DNA of 64,000 nt, taken from NCBI RefSeq assembly GCF_014126825.1, contig NZ_CP059900.1, positions 806,001 to 870,000 on the forward strand, read 5' to 3'. A program made the translations under genes and the position numbers. Of the stretch, positions 21,382 to 29,455 are shown one piece after another. Numbering within the stretch: position 1 is the first letter of the stretch; each line of letters begins with the position of its first letter. Under the pieces are notes generated by a model. The model was given only the letters and a program-made list of their open reading frames with translations, had not been told where the DNA came from and searched no databases. The stretch comes from Tomitella gaofuii (GTDB lineage Bacteria; Actinomycetota; Actinomycetes; Mycobacteriales; Mycobacteriaceae).

Positions 21382-21547
21382 GTCCGACTCCCTCCTCGTT
21401 GCGCCCGTTTCGGCATGACCATGAGCGTATCGGGGTGTCGGCGCCGCCGCCATAACGCCGGTCACCGGCGGCGGTGCGCGTGCCGCCGGGGTCACAATCG
21501 TCTCCGCCGTCGCCGGGCCGGGCGCGCGCGGCAGGTAGCCTGGGGGT

Positions 21548-21895
21548 GTGAGTGACGATGTGAACCGCGTCCGCGGCACCGGCGATGCCCGGCCGGTGGA
21601 AACCCAGCCGTCGGCGAAGAAGAGCCTGGCGAAGAACCTCGTGTTCTACACGCTTGCGCGGCTGGCACTGTTCGCCGCACTCACCGCGATCATCATGGTC
21701 ATCGGGAGCATCGCGGTGGACGAGTTCCCGCTGCTGCTCGCGATGGTCCTCGCCCTGCTCGTGTCGCTGCCGCTGTCGATGGTGCTGTTCAAGTCGATGC
21801 GGATGGCGGTCAACAAGGACATCGCCGCCGTCGACGCGACGCGCAGGGCGCACCGGGAGAACCTCGAGGCGAAGCTCCGCGGCGAGGTCGAGTGA
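21548..21895 (+). CDS. DUF4229-type small membrane protein
   Basis: 115 aa, function unknown, positional counterpart of Rv0531. It has two membrane helices (about 38-55 and 60-78) between a hydrophilic N-terminus and a basic C-terminal tail ([21 protein letters not shown]) likely to form a coil in the cytoplasm. The GTG start follows TAGCCT (21536-21541) by six bases with no Shine-Dalgarno sequence, a leaderless arrangement. Its stop overlaps the next GTG by 4 bases. Confidence 0.75.
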   Translation: MSDDVNRVRGTGDARPVETQPSAKKSLAKNLVFYTLARLALFAALTAIIMVIGSIAVDEFPLLLAMVLALLVSLPLSMVLFKSMRMAVNKDIAAVDATRRAHRENLEAKLRGEVE

Positions 21896-23004
21896 GCGCG
21901 TCCCGCACCGCCCCGGCCGACCGCGCCTGGTGCGACAACGCCGTCCGGCTCATCGGCGCGGATGCGCGCCGCAGTTCCGATACGCACCTGCTGCGCTATC
22001 CGCTGGCCGCCTCCTGGGCGGGGGCGACGGCGGAGCGCGGCGGCATCCAGTTGTATCTCAAGGACGAATCCACACACATCACGGGCAGCCTCAAGCACAG
22101 GCTGGCGCGGTCGCTGTTTCTGCACGCGCTCTGCAACGGGTGGATCGGGCCGGAGACGACGGTGATCGAGGCGTCGTCGGGGTCCACTGCGGTGAGCGAA
22201 GCGTACTTCGCCAAGCTGCTGGGGCTCGACTTCGTGGCGGTCATCCCGCGCAGCACCAGCACGGCCAAGATCGGGTTGATCGAGAGCGCGGGCGGGCGGT
22301 GCCACTTCGTGACCGATCCGGGCGCGATCTACGACGAATCGCGGCGGCTGGCGGCCGAGACCGGCGGCCACTACCTGGACCAGTTCACCAACGCCGAACG
22401 GGCCACGGATTGGCGCGGCAACAACAACATCGCCGAATCGATCTTCGAGCAGATGTCCGATGAGGACAGCCCGATCCCGGCCTGGGTGGTGGTGGGCGCG
22501 GGGACCGGCGGCACCAGCGCGACGATCGGCCGTTTCATCCGGTACCGGCGGCACGCGACGCGGCTGTGCGTCGTCGATCCGGAAGGGTCGGTGTTCCACG
22601 ACGCCTGGCGTACCGGCGACCGCGGGGTGACGGCTGCGCGCGGCTCGCGGATCGAGGGGATCGGCCGGCCGCGGGTGGAGCCGTCGTTCATCCCGTCCGT
22701 GGTGGACGAGATGATCCGGGTCCCTGACGCCGGGTCGATCGCCGCGGCGCGCCACGGGTCCGCGGCCATGGGGCGCAGGCTGGGCGGGTCGACCGGAACG
22801 AACCTGTGGGGGGCGTTCGAGCTGATCTCCCGCATGGTCGACGAGGGCCGCTCGGGCAGCGTCGTCACGCTCCTGTGCGACGGCGGCGAACGCTACGCCG
22901 ACACCTATTACGACGACGTCTGGGTCGCCGGTCAGGGCATCGGGCTCTCGGACGCGGAGGGGGTGCTCGACGAGTTCTCCGCCACGGGCCGCTGGCGGGG
23001 CTGA
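21892..23004 (+). CDS. PLP-dependent cysteine synthase-family protein, Cds1-like
   Basis: 370-aa fold-type II PLP enzyme. The PLP lysine is in GSLKHRLAR, and phosphate-binding Gly-rich segments are [10 protein letters not shown] and [12 protein letters not shown]. It resembles the actinobacterial group that includes M. tuberculosis Cds1 (Rv3684), an L-cysteine desulfhydrase releasing H2S, more than CysK or CysM. It is coupled by a GTGA overlap to the DUF4229 gene. Its 3' end overlaps the convergent acyltransferase gene by 73 bases. The reaction (synthesis or breakdown of cysteine) is not decided by sequence. Confidence 0.85.
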   Translation: MSASRTAPADRAWCDNAVRLIGADARRSSDTHLLRYPLAASWAGATAERGGIQLYLKDESTHITGSLKHRLARSLFLHALCNGWIGPETTVIEASSGSTAVSEAYFAKLLGLDFVAVIPRSTSTAKIGLIESAGGRCHFVTDPGAIYDESRRLAAETGGHYLDQFTNAERATDWRGNNNIAESIFEQMSDEDSPIPAWVVVGAGTGGTSATIGRFIRYRRHATRLCVVDPEGSVFHDAWRTGDRGVTAARGSRIEGIGRPRVEPSFIPSVVDEMIRVPDAGSIAAARHGSAAMGRRLGGSTGTNLWGAFELISRMVDEGRSGSVVTLLCDGGERYADTYYDDVWVAGQGIGLSDAEGVLDEFSATGRWRG

Positions 23005-24242
23005 CCGGGGTCGTGCGACGCTGAGGCTCCGGCGGCGGCCGAGGCGTCGCCGCTCCGCGTCGACCGGCGCGCGCCGCGCGGCTGGGTGAGGCGCGCGAGT
23101 AGCCAGGCGAGCGGGATCGTGACCACCACCGTCGCCTCGGTGAGAACGGATATCGACCCGTGGAACGGGCGGTAGCCGAGCGCGTCCATCAGCAGCTCCA
23201 TCACCAGCAGGTGGAGCAGGTAGAACTCGTAGGAGATCCCGCCGAGCCACACCACCGGCCGCCACGCGAGCGCACGCGCGAACAGCGTGGGGCGCGCGCC
23301 TCCGCGGGCCAGCGTCAGTGGTGCGAGGACTCCCAGCGTGCACACGGTGTACAGGAGGTTCTTGGCGATCGACTGCCCGGTGCCCACGGGCATGATCGTG
23401 GCCTCACCGGCGATCGGGGTGCAGGCGACGACGAACGCGGCCGCGGCGACCGCGAGGCATGCGACGGTGAACAGCCGCGGCCGGCGGGGGAACCCGCGGC
23501 GCCGCAGTGCGGGCTCCGCCACCGCGAGCATCATCCCCGCGGTGAACCAGATGAGGAAGCTGGGGAGCCACAACCGTGCCGTGAGATCCACCCGCGCCGA
23601 GGCGAGGCCCGGCAGCCGGTAGAACAGATCCGTGTGGGTGGCCCAGATCCACAGCGGCGACAGCACGGCGACGGCGGCGAGGGTCAGCAATGCGCATGCC
23701 ATTCCGCCCCTGCTCCGCAGCGCTCGCGCCACGGCAAGGCCGATCAGCGGCAGCACGAGGTAGAAGCTCACCTCCACGGCGATGCTCCACAACTGGGTCA
23801 GCGAATCGTGGAGGTGCCCGTAGCCGTAGATCTGGGTGAACGTCATGTTGCGCAGGAATCCGTCCCACCCGCGCCCGAACGGGCCGGAATCGCGCAGCAG
23901 GTAGACGGCGTACACGACGACCACGATGGCCCAGTAGGCCGGGAGGATCCGCCGCGCCCGCGCGCGCAGATACCGGGTGAGGGACGGTCCCTTCGCCGCG
24001 GCGGCACCGGCGAGCCCGGCGCGAACCCAGGGTCGGATCAGCAGATAGCCGGACAGCGCGAAGAAGAACGGTACGCTCACCTCGAGCCGCGCGCCGAAGC
24101 GGCCGAACGCGTCGTCGGTGTAGTTTCCGGTCCAGAAGAAGGCGTGCGACACGAGCACCATCAGGCACGCGACGGCGCGCAGCCCCGTCAGCGCCGCCAC
24201 GCGGTGGCGGGATCCCGGTGCGGACGTCGCGGGACGGTTCAC
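22932..24242 (-). CDS. acyltransferase 3 family membrane protein
   Basis: 436 aa with about ten membrane helices, of the family that O-acetylates or O-succinylates surface glycans. The family start is clear: [20 protein letters not shown], with the catalytic His in the first helix, then [13 protein letters not shown]. The C-terminal tail of about 40 residues is Ser/Ala/Pro-rich. GTG 24242 overlaps the stop of the upstream membrane gene by 4 bases, so the two are co-translated. A role in modifying an arabinogalactan, lipoglycan or exopolysaccharide is inference. Confidence 0.87.
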   Translation of the reverse strand: MNRPATSAPGSRHRVAALTGLRAVACLMVLVSHAFFWTGNYTDDAFGRFGARLEVSVPFFFALSGYLLIRPWVRAGLAGAAAAKGPSLTRYLRARARRILPAYWAIVVVVYAVYLLRDSGPFGRGWDGFLRNMTFTQIYGYGHLHDSLTQLWSIAVEVSFYLVLPLIGLAVARALRSRGGMACALLTLAAVAVLSPLWIWATHTDLFYRLPGLASARVDLTARLWLPSFLIWFTAGMMLAVAEPALRRRGFPRRPRLFTVACLAVAAAAFVVACTPIAGEATIMPVGTGQSIAKNLLYTVCTLGVLAPLTLARGGARPTLFARALAWRPVVWLGGISYEFYLLHLLVMELLMDALGYRPFHGSISVLTEATVVVTIPLAWLLARLTQPRGARRSTRSGDASAAAGASASHDPGQPRQRPVAENSSSTPSASESPMP

Positions 24243-26158
24243 GGGTGCGGACGCGCGTCGTCGTCGGTCGTGTCGTTCCCGGCGCCCGCGCGGGACCCGG
24301 CGTCCGGGGACTGCGCGGGGACCACGGAGCCGAACGGTCCGCCCCCGAAACACAGGTTCAGATCGGGGGTCACGGCGGATATGTCGACGGCCGCGCCGCC
24401 GCCCGTCAGACGGACGTACGCCGTGCCGAGACCGCTGCGGACAGGCACCGTGACGGGGGCGCCGCCGGGCATCGAGACCTCGATCGTCCCGTCGCGGTTG
24501 CTCAGATAGTTGAGCTGCGCCGTCCACACCCAGGGGATCACGGGCTGGGACAGTGCGATGGCGCCGTCGATCCCGGGGGCCACGGCGACGGCGTCCCCGG
24601 TGACGCGCGTGCCGCAGCCGGGCGCCAGGCCTTCGGTGAGCGCGCGGATCCAGGAGACCTCGGCCGGGATCAGGTGTCCGTCGTCGTCGAGCATCGTCAA
24701 CGAGGGGGTGGAATCGGCGAACGCGGGTCGTTCACGCAACGGGCCGAACACGGCGCTGGACTGGTTGTAGGGCGCCGCGACCGGCAGCAGCACCCAGATC
24801 GACACCGGCTGCGACAGCAACGGCACGTCCTGGTGTGCTGCGAGCGCGGCCGTGGCGTTGTGGACATAGTCCACCGTGGGGTTGTCCCGCCACCGTTGTT
24901 CGAAGGTGTATGTGGACCACAGGCTGCCGGCGAGGAACGCGGCGGCGACCACCGCGGTGATCGCCGGCCGTGTCCGCACGGACAGGATCGGCCGGAACGC
25001 CGGGTGCGTGGCGCGGCGAGGTGCCTGATCGATGATGGCGAGTGCGAGGGCGACGATCACCGAGGTGTCCGCGACGTAGCGGAGCGTCTGGGCGATCTCG
25101 ACCGCGGTGCCCTCGCCGCCGCGGGTGAGGACCATCGCGAGTTGCGAGGCCAGCGCATAGGCGGCCACGGCCGGCCACACCCATCCGATGCGCCGCCGGC
25201 GCAGGTGATTGCCCACGACGACGGCGGCTATGAGGAGCCACGCGCCGACCACCAGCACGACGGGCGGTGTGGCCCAGGGCGGGCTCGGCGGCCAGCGGTC
25301 CCAGCTCCACGGGCCGCCGAACAGCGCCGGAAGCAGCCCGAGCGAGGTGCCGTGGTGCAGCAGCGCGGCCGCGTCGTCGAGACGGTCGGTGCGCAGCGGC
25401 GACGCGACGTGGGAGAAGTAGACCGCCGCCCAGCCGGCGAGGATCACCGCGGCGCCGACCCACAGGGACGCGCACGCGCGCACGGTGGAGCGGATCGGTC
25501 GGCGGTCGCCGGCCGTGTGCGCCAACAGCGCCACCACGACGAACGCGACGAACGGGATGACCACAGACTTTTCGTAGAACGCGAGTGCGAGGACAAGAGT
25601 GCCGGCCCCCGTCACCGCGTGCCGGAGACGCCCCGTGCGGTACAGCAGGATCGCTTCGGCCGTCACCAGGGCCAGCCCCGCCTGCAACGGGAGCTGGTTG
25701 AGCCCGTTCGCCCACCAGGCGAACGACGGCAGAGTGAGGGGCGAGAACAGGTAGAGCGCCAGCGGAATGAGCAGCGTGGGCCGGCCGCCGAGGATCACGC
25801 GGAGGACGCGGAGGACGGCCAGGGAGGCCAGGGCCTGCAGTACGACCAGGCTGATCGCGGGGAGCGTCCAGTGCAACGGGGCGATCTTGGTGAGGATCCC
25901 CGCCACGAGGAAGGCGCCGGGCATGAGGTGCCCGTCGTGGTCGTAGAGCAGGAAGTCGGCGGACAGCAACGGATGCTCGCCGGCGCGCGCGACGAGGATC
26001 AGGTCGTCCCAGTAGAAGTAGCCGCGGGCGGCCACGACGCCGCGGACCACCAGCTGCGCGGCGATGAGCGCCAGCGCGGCCACGAGCACACGTCGGCCGG
26101 TGAAGGCGCGGTGCGCTTCCGCGCGGGGCGCGGGTGGTCGTTCGGTCGCGATGGTCAC
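24239..26158 (-). CDS. large polytopic membrane protein, GT-C glycosyltransferase-like
   Basis: 639 aa. About 10-11 membrane helices cover residues 25-420, and a soluble extracytoplasmic C-terminal domain follows. The first outer loop contains YFYWDDLILV, an Asp-Asp placed as in GT-C (dolichol/polyprenyl-phosphate sugar-dependent) glycosyltransferases; YDHDGHLMPGAF follows. I infer a glycosyltransferase acting outside the membrane, but the donor and acceptor are unknown. It is the first gene of a two-gene unit with the acyltransferase. GTG 26158 lies 30 bases from the operator dyads of the divergent HTH gene, so it may share that control. Confidence 0.65.
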   Translation of the reverse strand: MTIATERPPAPRAEAHRAFTGRRVLVAALALIAAQLVVRGVVAARGYFYWDDLILVARAGEHPLLSADFLLYDHDGHLMPGAFLVAGILTKIAPLHWTLPAISLVVLQALASLAVLRVLRVILGGRPTLLIPLALYLFSPLTLPSFAWWANGLNQLPLQAGLALVTAEAILLYRTGRLRHAVTGAGTLVLALAFYEKSVVIPFVAFVVVALLAHTAGDRRPIRSTVRACASLWVGAAVILAGWAAVYFSHVASPLRTDRLDDAAALLHHGTSLGLLPALFGGPWSWDRWPPSPPWATPPVVLVVGAWLLIAAVVVGNHLRRRRIGWVWPAVAAYALASQLAMVLTRGGEGTAVEIAQTLRYVADTSVIVALALAIIDQAPRRATHPAFRPILSVRTRPAITAVVAAAFLAGSLWSTYTFEQRWRDNPTVDYVHNATAALAAHQDVPLLSQPVSIWVLLPVAAPYNQSSAVFGPLRERPAFADSTPSLTMLDDDGHLIPAEVSWIRALTEGLAPGCGTRVTGDAVAVAPGIDGAIALSQPVIPWVWTAQLNYLSNRDGTIEVSMPGGAPVTVPVRSGLGTAYVRLTGGGAAVDISAVTPDLNLCFGGGPFGSVVPAQSPDAGSRAGAGNDTTDDDARPHP

Positions 26159-26187
26159 GGCCCCTCACGATAGAGGAGCGATCGCCG

Positions 26188-26234
26188 TGTCAATGAATAT
26201 TGACAGATTGGCGATGTCAACATATATTGACGGC
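26188..26234 (+). promoter_or_regulatory. consensus leaderless promoter covered by two operator dyads
   Basis: Two near-identical dyads: TGTCAATGAATATTGACA (26188-26205) and TGTCAACATATATTGACG (26215-26232), with centres 27 bases apart. TTGACA at 26200-26205 and TATATT at 26223-26228 are separated by 17 bases, a near-ideal housekeeping promoter lying inside the dyads. Transcription would start at about 26235, the A of the ATG, giving a leaderless message. A repressor on the dyads would block both hexamers. The symmetric layout also allows a weaker minus-strand promoter towards the GT-C-like gene. Confidence 0.75.
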
Positions 26235-26537
26235 ATGGATGCGGGATCGACGATCGGCGGAGCCGCCGGGGCGGCGCGGGATGACGGAGACGCGACGAAG
26301 GCCGGCGAGGACGCGGGTTCGGAGGACACCGCCGCGCTCGTCCGGGGCGCCGCTGCTGCGGACCCGGCCGTCGGGCTCGTGGCCGTGCGCGCGCTGCGGC
26401 GTCTCACCGAGCGGCTCGAGAGCCTGCAGGTGGATGCGGCCCGCAGGCAGGGCTGGTCCTGGCAGGCGATAGCCGACCTTCTCCAGGTCAGCCGTCAAGC
26501 GGTGCACCAGAAGCACGGTCGGCGCACGCGCCGATGA
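26235..26537 (+). CDS. small HTH DNA-binding protein
   Basis: 100 aa. The first 40 residues are Gly/Ala/Asp-rich. The rest is a helical domain: AVRALRRLTERLESLQVDAAR, then a helix-turn-helix QGWSWQAIADLLQVSRQAVHQKHG near the C-terminus, of the sigma-70 region 4/AsnC-like kind. The ATG sits at the predicted transcription start, with no Shine-Dalgarno sequence. Such proteins occur next to Clp N-domain proteins in other actinobacteria. Binding to the dyads upstream, and hence autoregulation, is inference. The ClpC2-like gene follows after 60 bases. Confidence 0.8.
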   Translation: MDAGSTIGGAAGAARDDGDATKAGEDAGSEDTAALVRGAAAADPAVGLVAVRALRRLTERLESLQVDAARRQGWSWQAIADLLQVSRQAVHQKHGRRTRR

Positions 26538-26597
26538 TGCGGCCCGCCCGGGACGTATCCGGCAGCGCACTGTACGAATCAGACTACGGAGGACACG

Positions 26598-27329
26598 ATG
26601 TTCGAAAGATTTGCGCGAGACGCGCGCCGCATAGTCATAGTGGCGCAGGAAGAGGCGATCGACTTGGGAAGCGCCCAGGTGGACCCTCGGCACTATCTGC
26701 TCGCGATGCTGCTCGCGGCGGAACCGCCCGTGCGGAGAGTGCTCGAGGACGCGGGATTCACGGTGGAGCAGGTGCGCGACGATATCCGTACGGCCGACGC
26801 GGCTGTGCACGACGCGGCGCAGGACCGGCCGGGGACGGTGCTGAACGCCGAGGACGTGGATGCGCTCCGCTCGATCGGAATCGATCTGGACGCGGTGCGT
26901 GAAAGCATCGAGGCGCAGTTCGGACCGGAAGCACTCTCCGGCGAGGTCGACACCGATGATCCGGCGCCTGACACGGGCATGCGGGACGAACAGCGTCCGT
27001 CGGAACGCGGACGGGGGAGGCCCGGCGATCGACGGCACCCCGACGGCGATCGCGGCCACGGCCACGGCGGGCCGCACGGTCGTCGGGGCAGGGGCCGGCG
27101 CGGCGGCGGGCGGTTCGGCAGGGTCCGTCTGGACGCGGACGCGAAGAAATCTCTGCAATCGGGGTTGGGTCACGCCGTCCGTGAGCGGGCGGGGGAGATC
27201 ACCGGCGCCTACCTGCTGTTGGGGGTGCTGTCCGGCGCGTCAGGGCCTACCAAGCGGCTCATCGAGACCCGCACGACGACGGAAGCGCTGGCCGACCGCG
27301 TGAAAACCTCGATGGGTTCCGCCGCGTGA
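26598..27329 (+). CDS. ClpC2-like protein: two Clp N-domain repeats, no ATPase
   Basis: 243 aa. Residues 1-115 form one Clp N-terminal repeat pair (MFERFARDARRIVIVAQEEA, then a second half at 85-115). A Gly/Arg/His-rich linker runs from about 120 to 175. A second Clp N-like repeat covers 177-240 (DADAKKSLQSGLGHAVRE). No AAA+ module is present, so it cannot unfold substrates. M. tuberculosis ClpC2 (Rv2667) has this architecture, and ClpC2 proteins can bind ClpC1 N-domain ligands such as cyclomarin. The start has GGAGGACACG upstream. It is probably co-transcribed with the HTH gene. Confidence 0.85.
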   Translation: MFERFARDARRIVIVAQEEAIDLGSAQVDPRHYLLAMLLAAEPPVRRVLEDAGFTVEQVRDDIRTADAAVHDAAQDRPGTVLNAEDVDALRSIGIDLDAVRESIEAQFGPEALSGEVDTDDPAPDTGMRDEQRPSERGRGRPGDRRHPDGDRGHGHGGPHGRRGRGRRGGGRFGRVRLDADAKKSLQSGLGHAVRERAGEITGAYLLLGVLSGASGPTKRLIETRTTTEALADRVKTSMGSAA

Positions 27330-27366
27330 TGGTGGCGGGTGGCCGCGACGATGGCACGATGGTCGG

Positions 27367-27750
27367 ATGATCAGCTTCGGAGTACGCCTCGTCAGCAACG
27401 CGGTCGCCATCTGGGTGGCCACGTACCTGCTGGCCGGGATCTCTCTCGACACGGACCAGCACGACACCGGGGCGACCATCCTGGTGTTCCTCGGGGTGGC
27501 ACTGGTCTTCACTGTGGTCAACCTCATCATCAAGCCGATCGTCATGGTGCTGTCCCTGCCACTGCTGATCCTCACCCTGGGGATCTTCTATTTCGTGGTG
27601 AACGCGCTGATGCTCATGTTCACCGCGTGGCTCTCGCAGGAGTTCGGCTGGGGTTTCGAGGTCGGCGGCTTCGGCACCGCATTGCTGGGCGCCATCGTGA
27701 TCTCGATCGTCAACATGATCCTGTCGGTGCTGATCCCCGATCGGCGATGA
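27367..27750 (+). CDS. YvlD-type membrane protein (phage holin superfamily IV)
   Basis: 127 aa with four membrane helices, of the family often labelled mycobacterial-phage holin or YvlD (PF04020-like): VNLIIKPIVMVLSLPLLILTLGIFYFVVNALML is the signature region. The role is unknown; Bacillus relatives belong to envelope-stress operons, and this is not evidence of a prophage. There is no Shine-Dalgarno sequence, and CACGAT ends six bases before the ATG, so it may be leaderless. It converges on menA. Confidence 0.85.
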   Translation: MISFGVRLVSNAVAIWVATYLLAGISLDTDQHDTGATILVFLGVALVFTVVNLIIKPIVMVLSLPLLILTLGIFYFVVNALMLMFTAWLSQEFGWGFEVGGFGTALLGAIVISIVNMILSVLIPDRR

Positions 27751-27765
27751 AGCGGGCCGCGTGGG

Positions 27766-28635
27766 CTATGTCAGCCCGAGCGCGAGGCCCGTGGCGACCG
27801 ACCAGGCCAGCATCGCCAGCCCGGTATCGCGCAGCGCTGGGATGAGCGCCATTCCGTCGGCGCCGGTGCGCACCGGGGCGGCGGCTCGTGCGGCGAGGGG
27901 CAGCGCGACGAGCCCGACCAGGACCCACGGGCTGCGGAACGCGAGCGCGATGGTGGCCGCGAAGGGCACGGACATGAGGGTCAAGAAAAGCACGCGCGTC
28001 CGGGCGTCGCCCAGGGTGACGGCGAGTGTCGTCTTGCCGGTTTCGCCGTCGGAGTCGATGTCGCGGAGATTGTTGGTGACGAGCACGGCGCTCGAGAAGC
28101 AGCCCACCGCGACCGCGCAAGCGATTCCGGCCCAGTCGATGCGGCCGGCCTGGACGAACTGGGTACCGAGCACCGCGACCAGTCCGAAGAACACGAACAC
28201 CGCGATCTCGCCGAATCCGGCGTACCCATAGGGCTTGGAGCCGCCGGTGTAGAACCAGGCGCCGAGCACGCACAGGACGCCGACGATGATCAGCCACCAC
28301 GCGCTGACGAGCGAGAGGGCGACGCCGGCGACGCCCGCGACGCCGAAGCATGCGAACGCGGCGCGCTTCACGGCCCCCGGGCGGGCAGCGCCGGAGCCGA
28401 CGAGGCGCATGGGGCCGACGCGCTCGTCGTCGGTGCCGCGGATGCCGTCGGAGTAGTCGTTGGCGAAGTTGACGCCGATGATCAGCGCGACCGCGACGAC
28501 GAGCGCCAACAGTGCCTTCCACCACACGAATCCGTCGAGGGAGGCGGCAGCCCCGGTGCCGGCGAAGACGGGTGCGACAGCGTTGGGCAGAGTTTTGGGG
28601 CGTGCGCCCTCTATCCAGTCGGCGATGGTGGCCAT
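27766..28635 (-). CDS. menA: 1,4-dihydroxy-2-naphthoate polyprenyltransferase MenA
   Basis: UbiA-family membrane prenyltransferase joining a polyprenyl diphosphate to DHNA to give demethylmenaquinone. The protein is 289 aa with about eight helices. The first Asp-rich site is [15 protein letters not shown]; the second is [18 protein letters not shown]. The start region [23 protein letters not shown] is typical. The polyprenyl donor could come from the HepT-like synthase at 51897. Confidence 0.96.
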   Translation of the reverse strand: MATIADWIEGARPKTLPNAVAPVFAGTGAAASLDGFVWWKALLALVVAVALIIGVNFANDYSDGIRGTDDERVGPMRLVGSGAARPGAVKRAAFACFGVAGVAGVALSLVSAWWLIIVGVLCVLGAWFYTGGSKPYGYAGFGEIAVFVFFGLVAVLGTQFVQAGRIDWAGIACAVAVGCFSSAVLVTNNLRDIDSDGETGKTTLAVTLGDARTRVLFLTLMSVPFAATIALAFRSPWVLVGLVALPLAARAAAPVRTGADGMALIPALRDTGLAMLAWSVATGLALGLT

Positions 28636-28687
28636 GGTGTGGAGTCTTTCAGCACGGCGCGTCGGGGCCGCCGTCGGTGTGCGGATG

Positions 28688-29245
28688 TCATCTGCGCCGC
28701 GGCATGGCGGGCATCGGCAGCGGCTCGACGGGGGGCACGCCGCGCGCCTCGGCGAACAGCCGCGAGAAGAAGCTCTCCAGCGCGGGGAGCTCGTCGTCGG
28801 TGATGTGCCGGGTGAAGTGCCGGCGGATCCCCTCGCGATGGACGCGGGACGCCTCCCGGAGGCGTGCGCGGCCGGTGTCGGTGAGCGAGACCCGGACCCC
28901 GCGGCGGTCGGAGCTCACGCGCACGCGTGCGACGAGGCCCGCGGACTCGAGCTTGTCGACCACGCGCGTGAGCCCGCTCGTGGTCACCAGCACGCCCTCG
29001 GCCAGTTCCCCCATGCGCATGGAGTTGTCCTCGCTGTCCCGCAGGCGCAGCAGGACATCATATTGCGCGAGGGTCAGGCCCGCCTTCTCCGCGAGTTCCT
29101 CACCCAGGTCCTGGACGATGGTGCTGTGTGCGAACAGCATGTTGCGCCACACGCGCAGCGAGCGTGCGTCGGGGATCGACGGATCGGCGACGGCGGCCGT
29201 CGCGGCGGCGGGGGGCGCATCCTGATCGAGGGGGGCGTCGGGCAC
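28688..29245 (-). CDS. MarR-family transcriptional regulator
   Basis: 185-aa winged-helix regulator. A Pro/Ala-rich N-terminal tail of about 25 residues precedes the MarR core: [44 protein letters not shown] (recognition helix), then the wing [23 protein letters not shown] 29245 has GAGGA nine bases upstream; the open frame upstream is not coding-like. It is divergent from the large SARP gene across a region with an unusually AT-rich patch (29370-29412) that may hold its operator. Ligand unknown. Confidence 0.87.
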   Translation of the reverse strand: MPDAPLDQDAPPAAATAAVADPSIPDARSLRVWRNMLFAHSTIVQDLGEELAEKAGLTLAQYDVLLRLRDSEDNSMRMGELAEGVLVTTSGLTRVVDKLESAGLVARVRVSSDRRGVRVSLTDTGRARLREASRVHREGIRRHFTRHITDDELPALESFFSRLFAEARGVPPVEPLPMPAMPRRR

Positions 29246-29369
29246 GGGGTAGGTCCTCAGGGCTGGTCGGCGGCCGGGTTCGGCCGACGGGGCGGAATCG
29301 TACGGTGGTTCTTCCGCAAGCGGGGGGTCGGGGCGGGCGCCGCGCCCGGCGGGAAGCCGCACGGAAGCA

Positions 29370-29455
29370 ACAGTACTTGCTTTCACAACAATCGTACCTG
29401 CGAAAGTATCGGCGTGCCCGGGAGATGCGTCCCCGGGGGGCCGGCCGCATACGAT
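29370..29455. promoter_or_regulatory. divergent promoter region marR / SARP
   Basis: A locally AT-rich stretch (29370-29412) in very GC-rich surroundings contains the imperfect direct repeat GTACTTGC / GTACCTGC. On the plus strand TACGAT at 29450-29455 is a fair -10 that overlaps ATG 29454, which favours GTG 29466 as the true, leaderless start of the SARP gene. Confidence 0.45.

Noticed and set aside
27367-27750. Prophage holin
   Set aside because: The holin name comes from the family label; there are no other phage genes nearby, and YvlD-type proteins are ordinary chromosomal membrane proteins.
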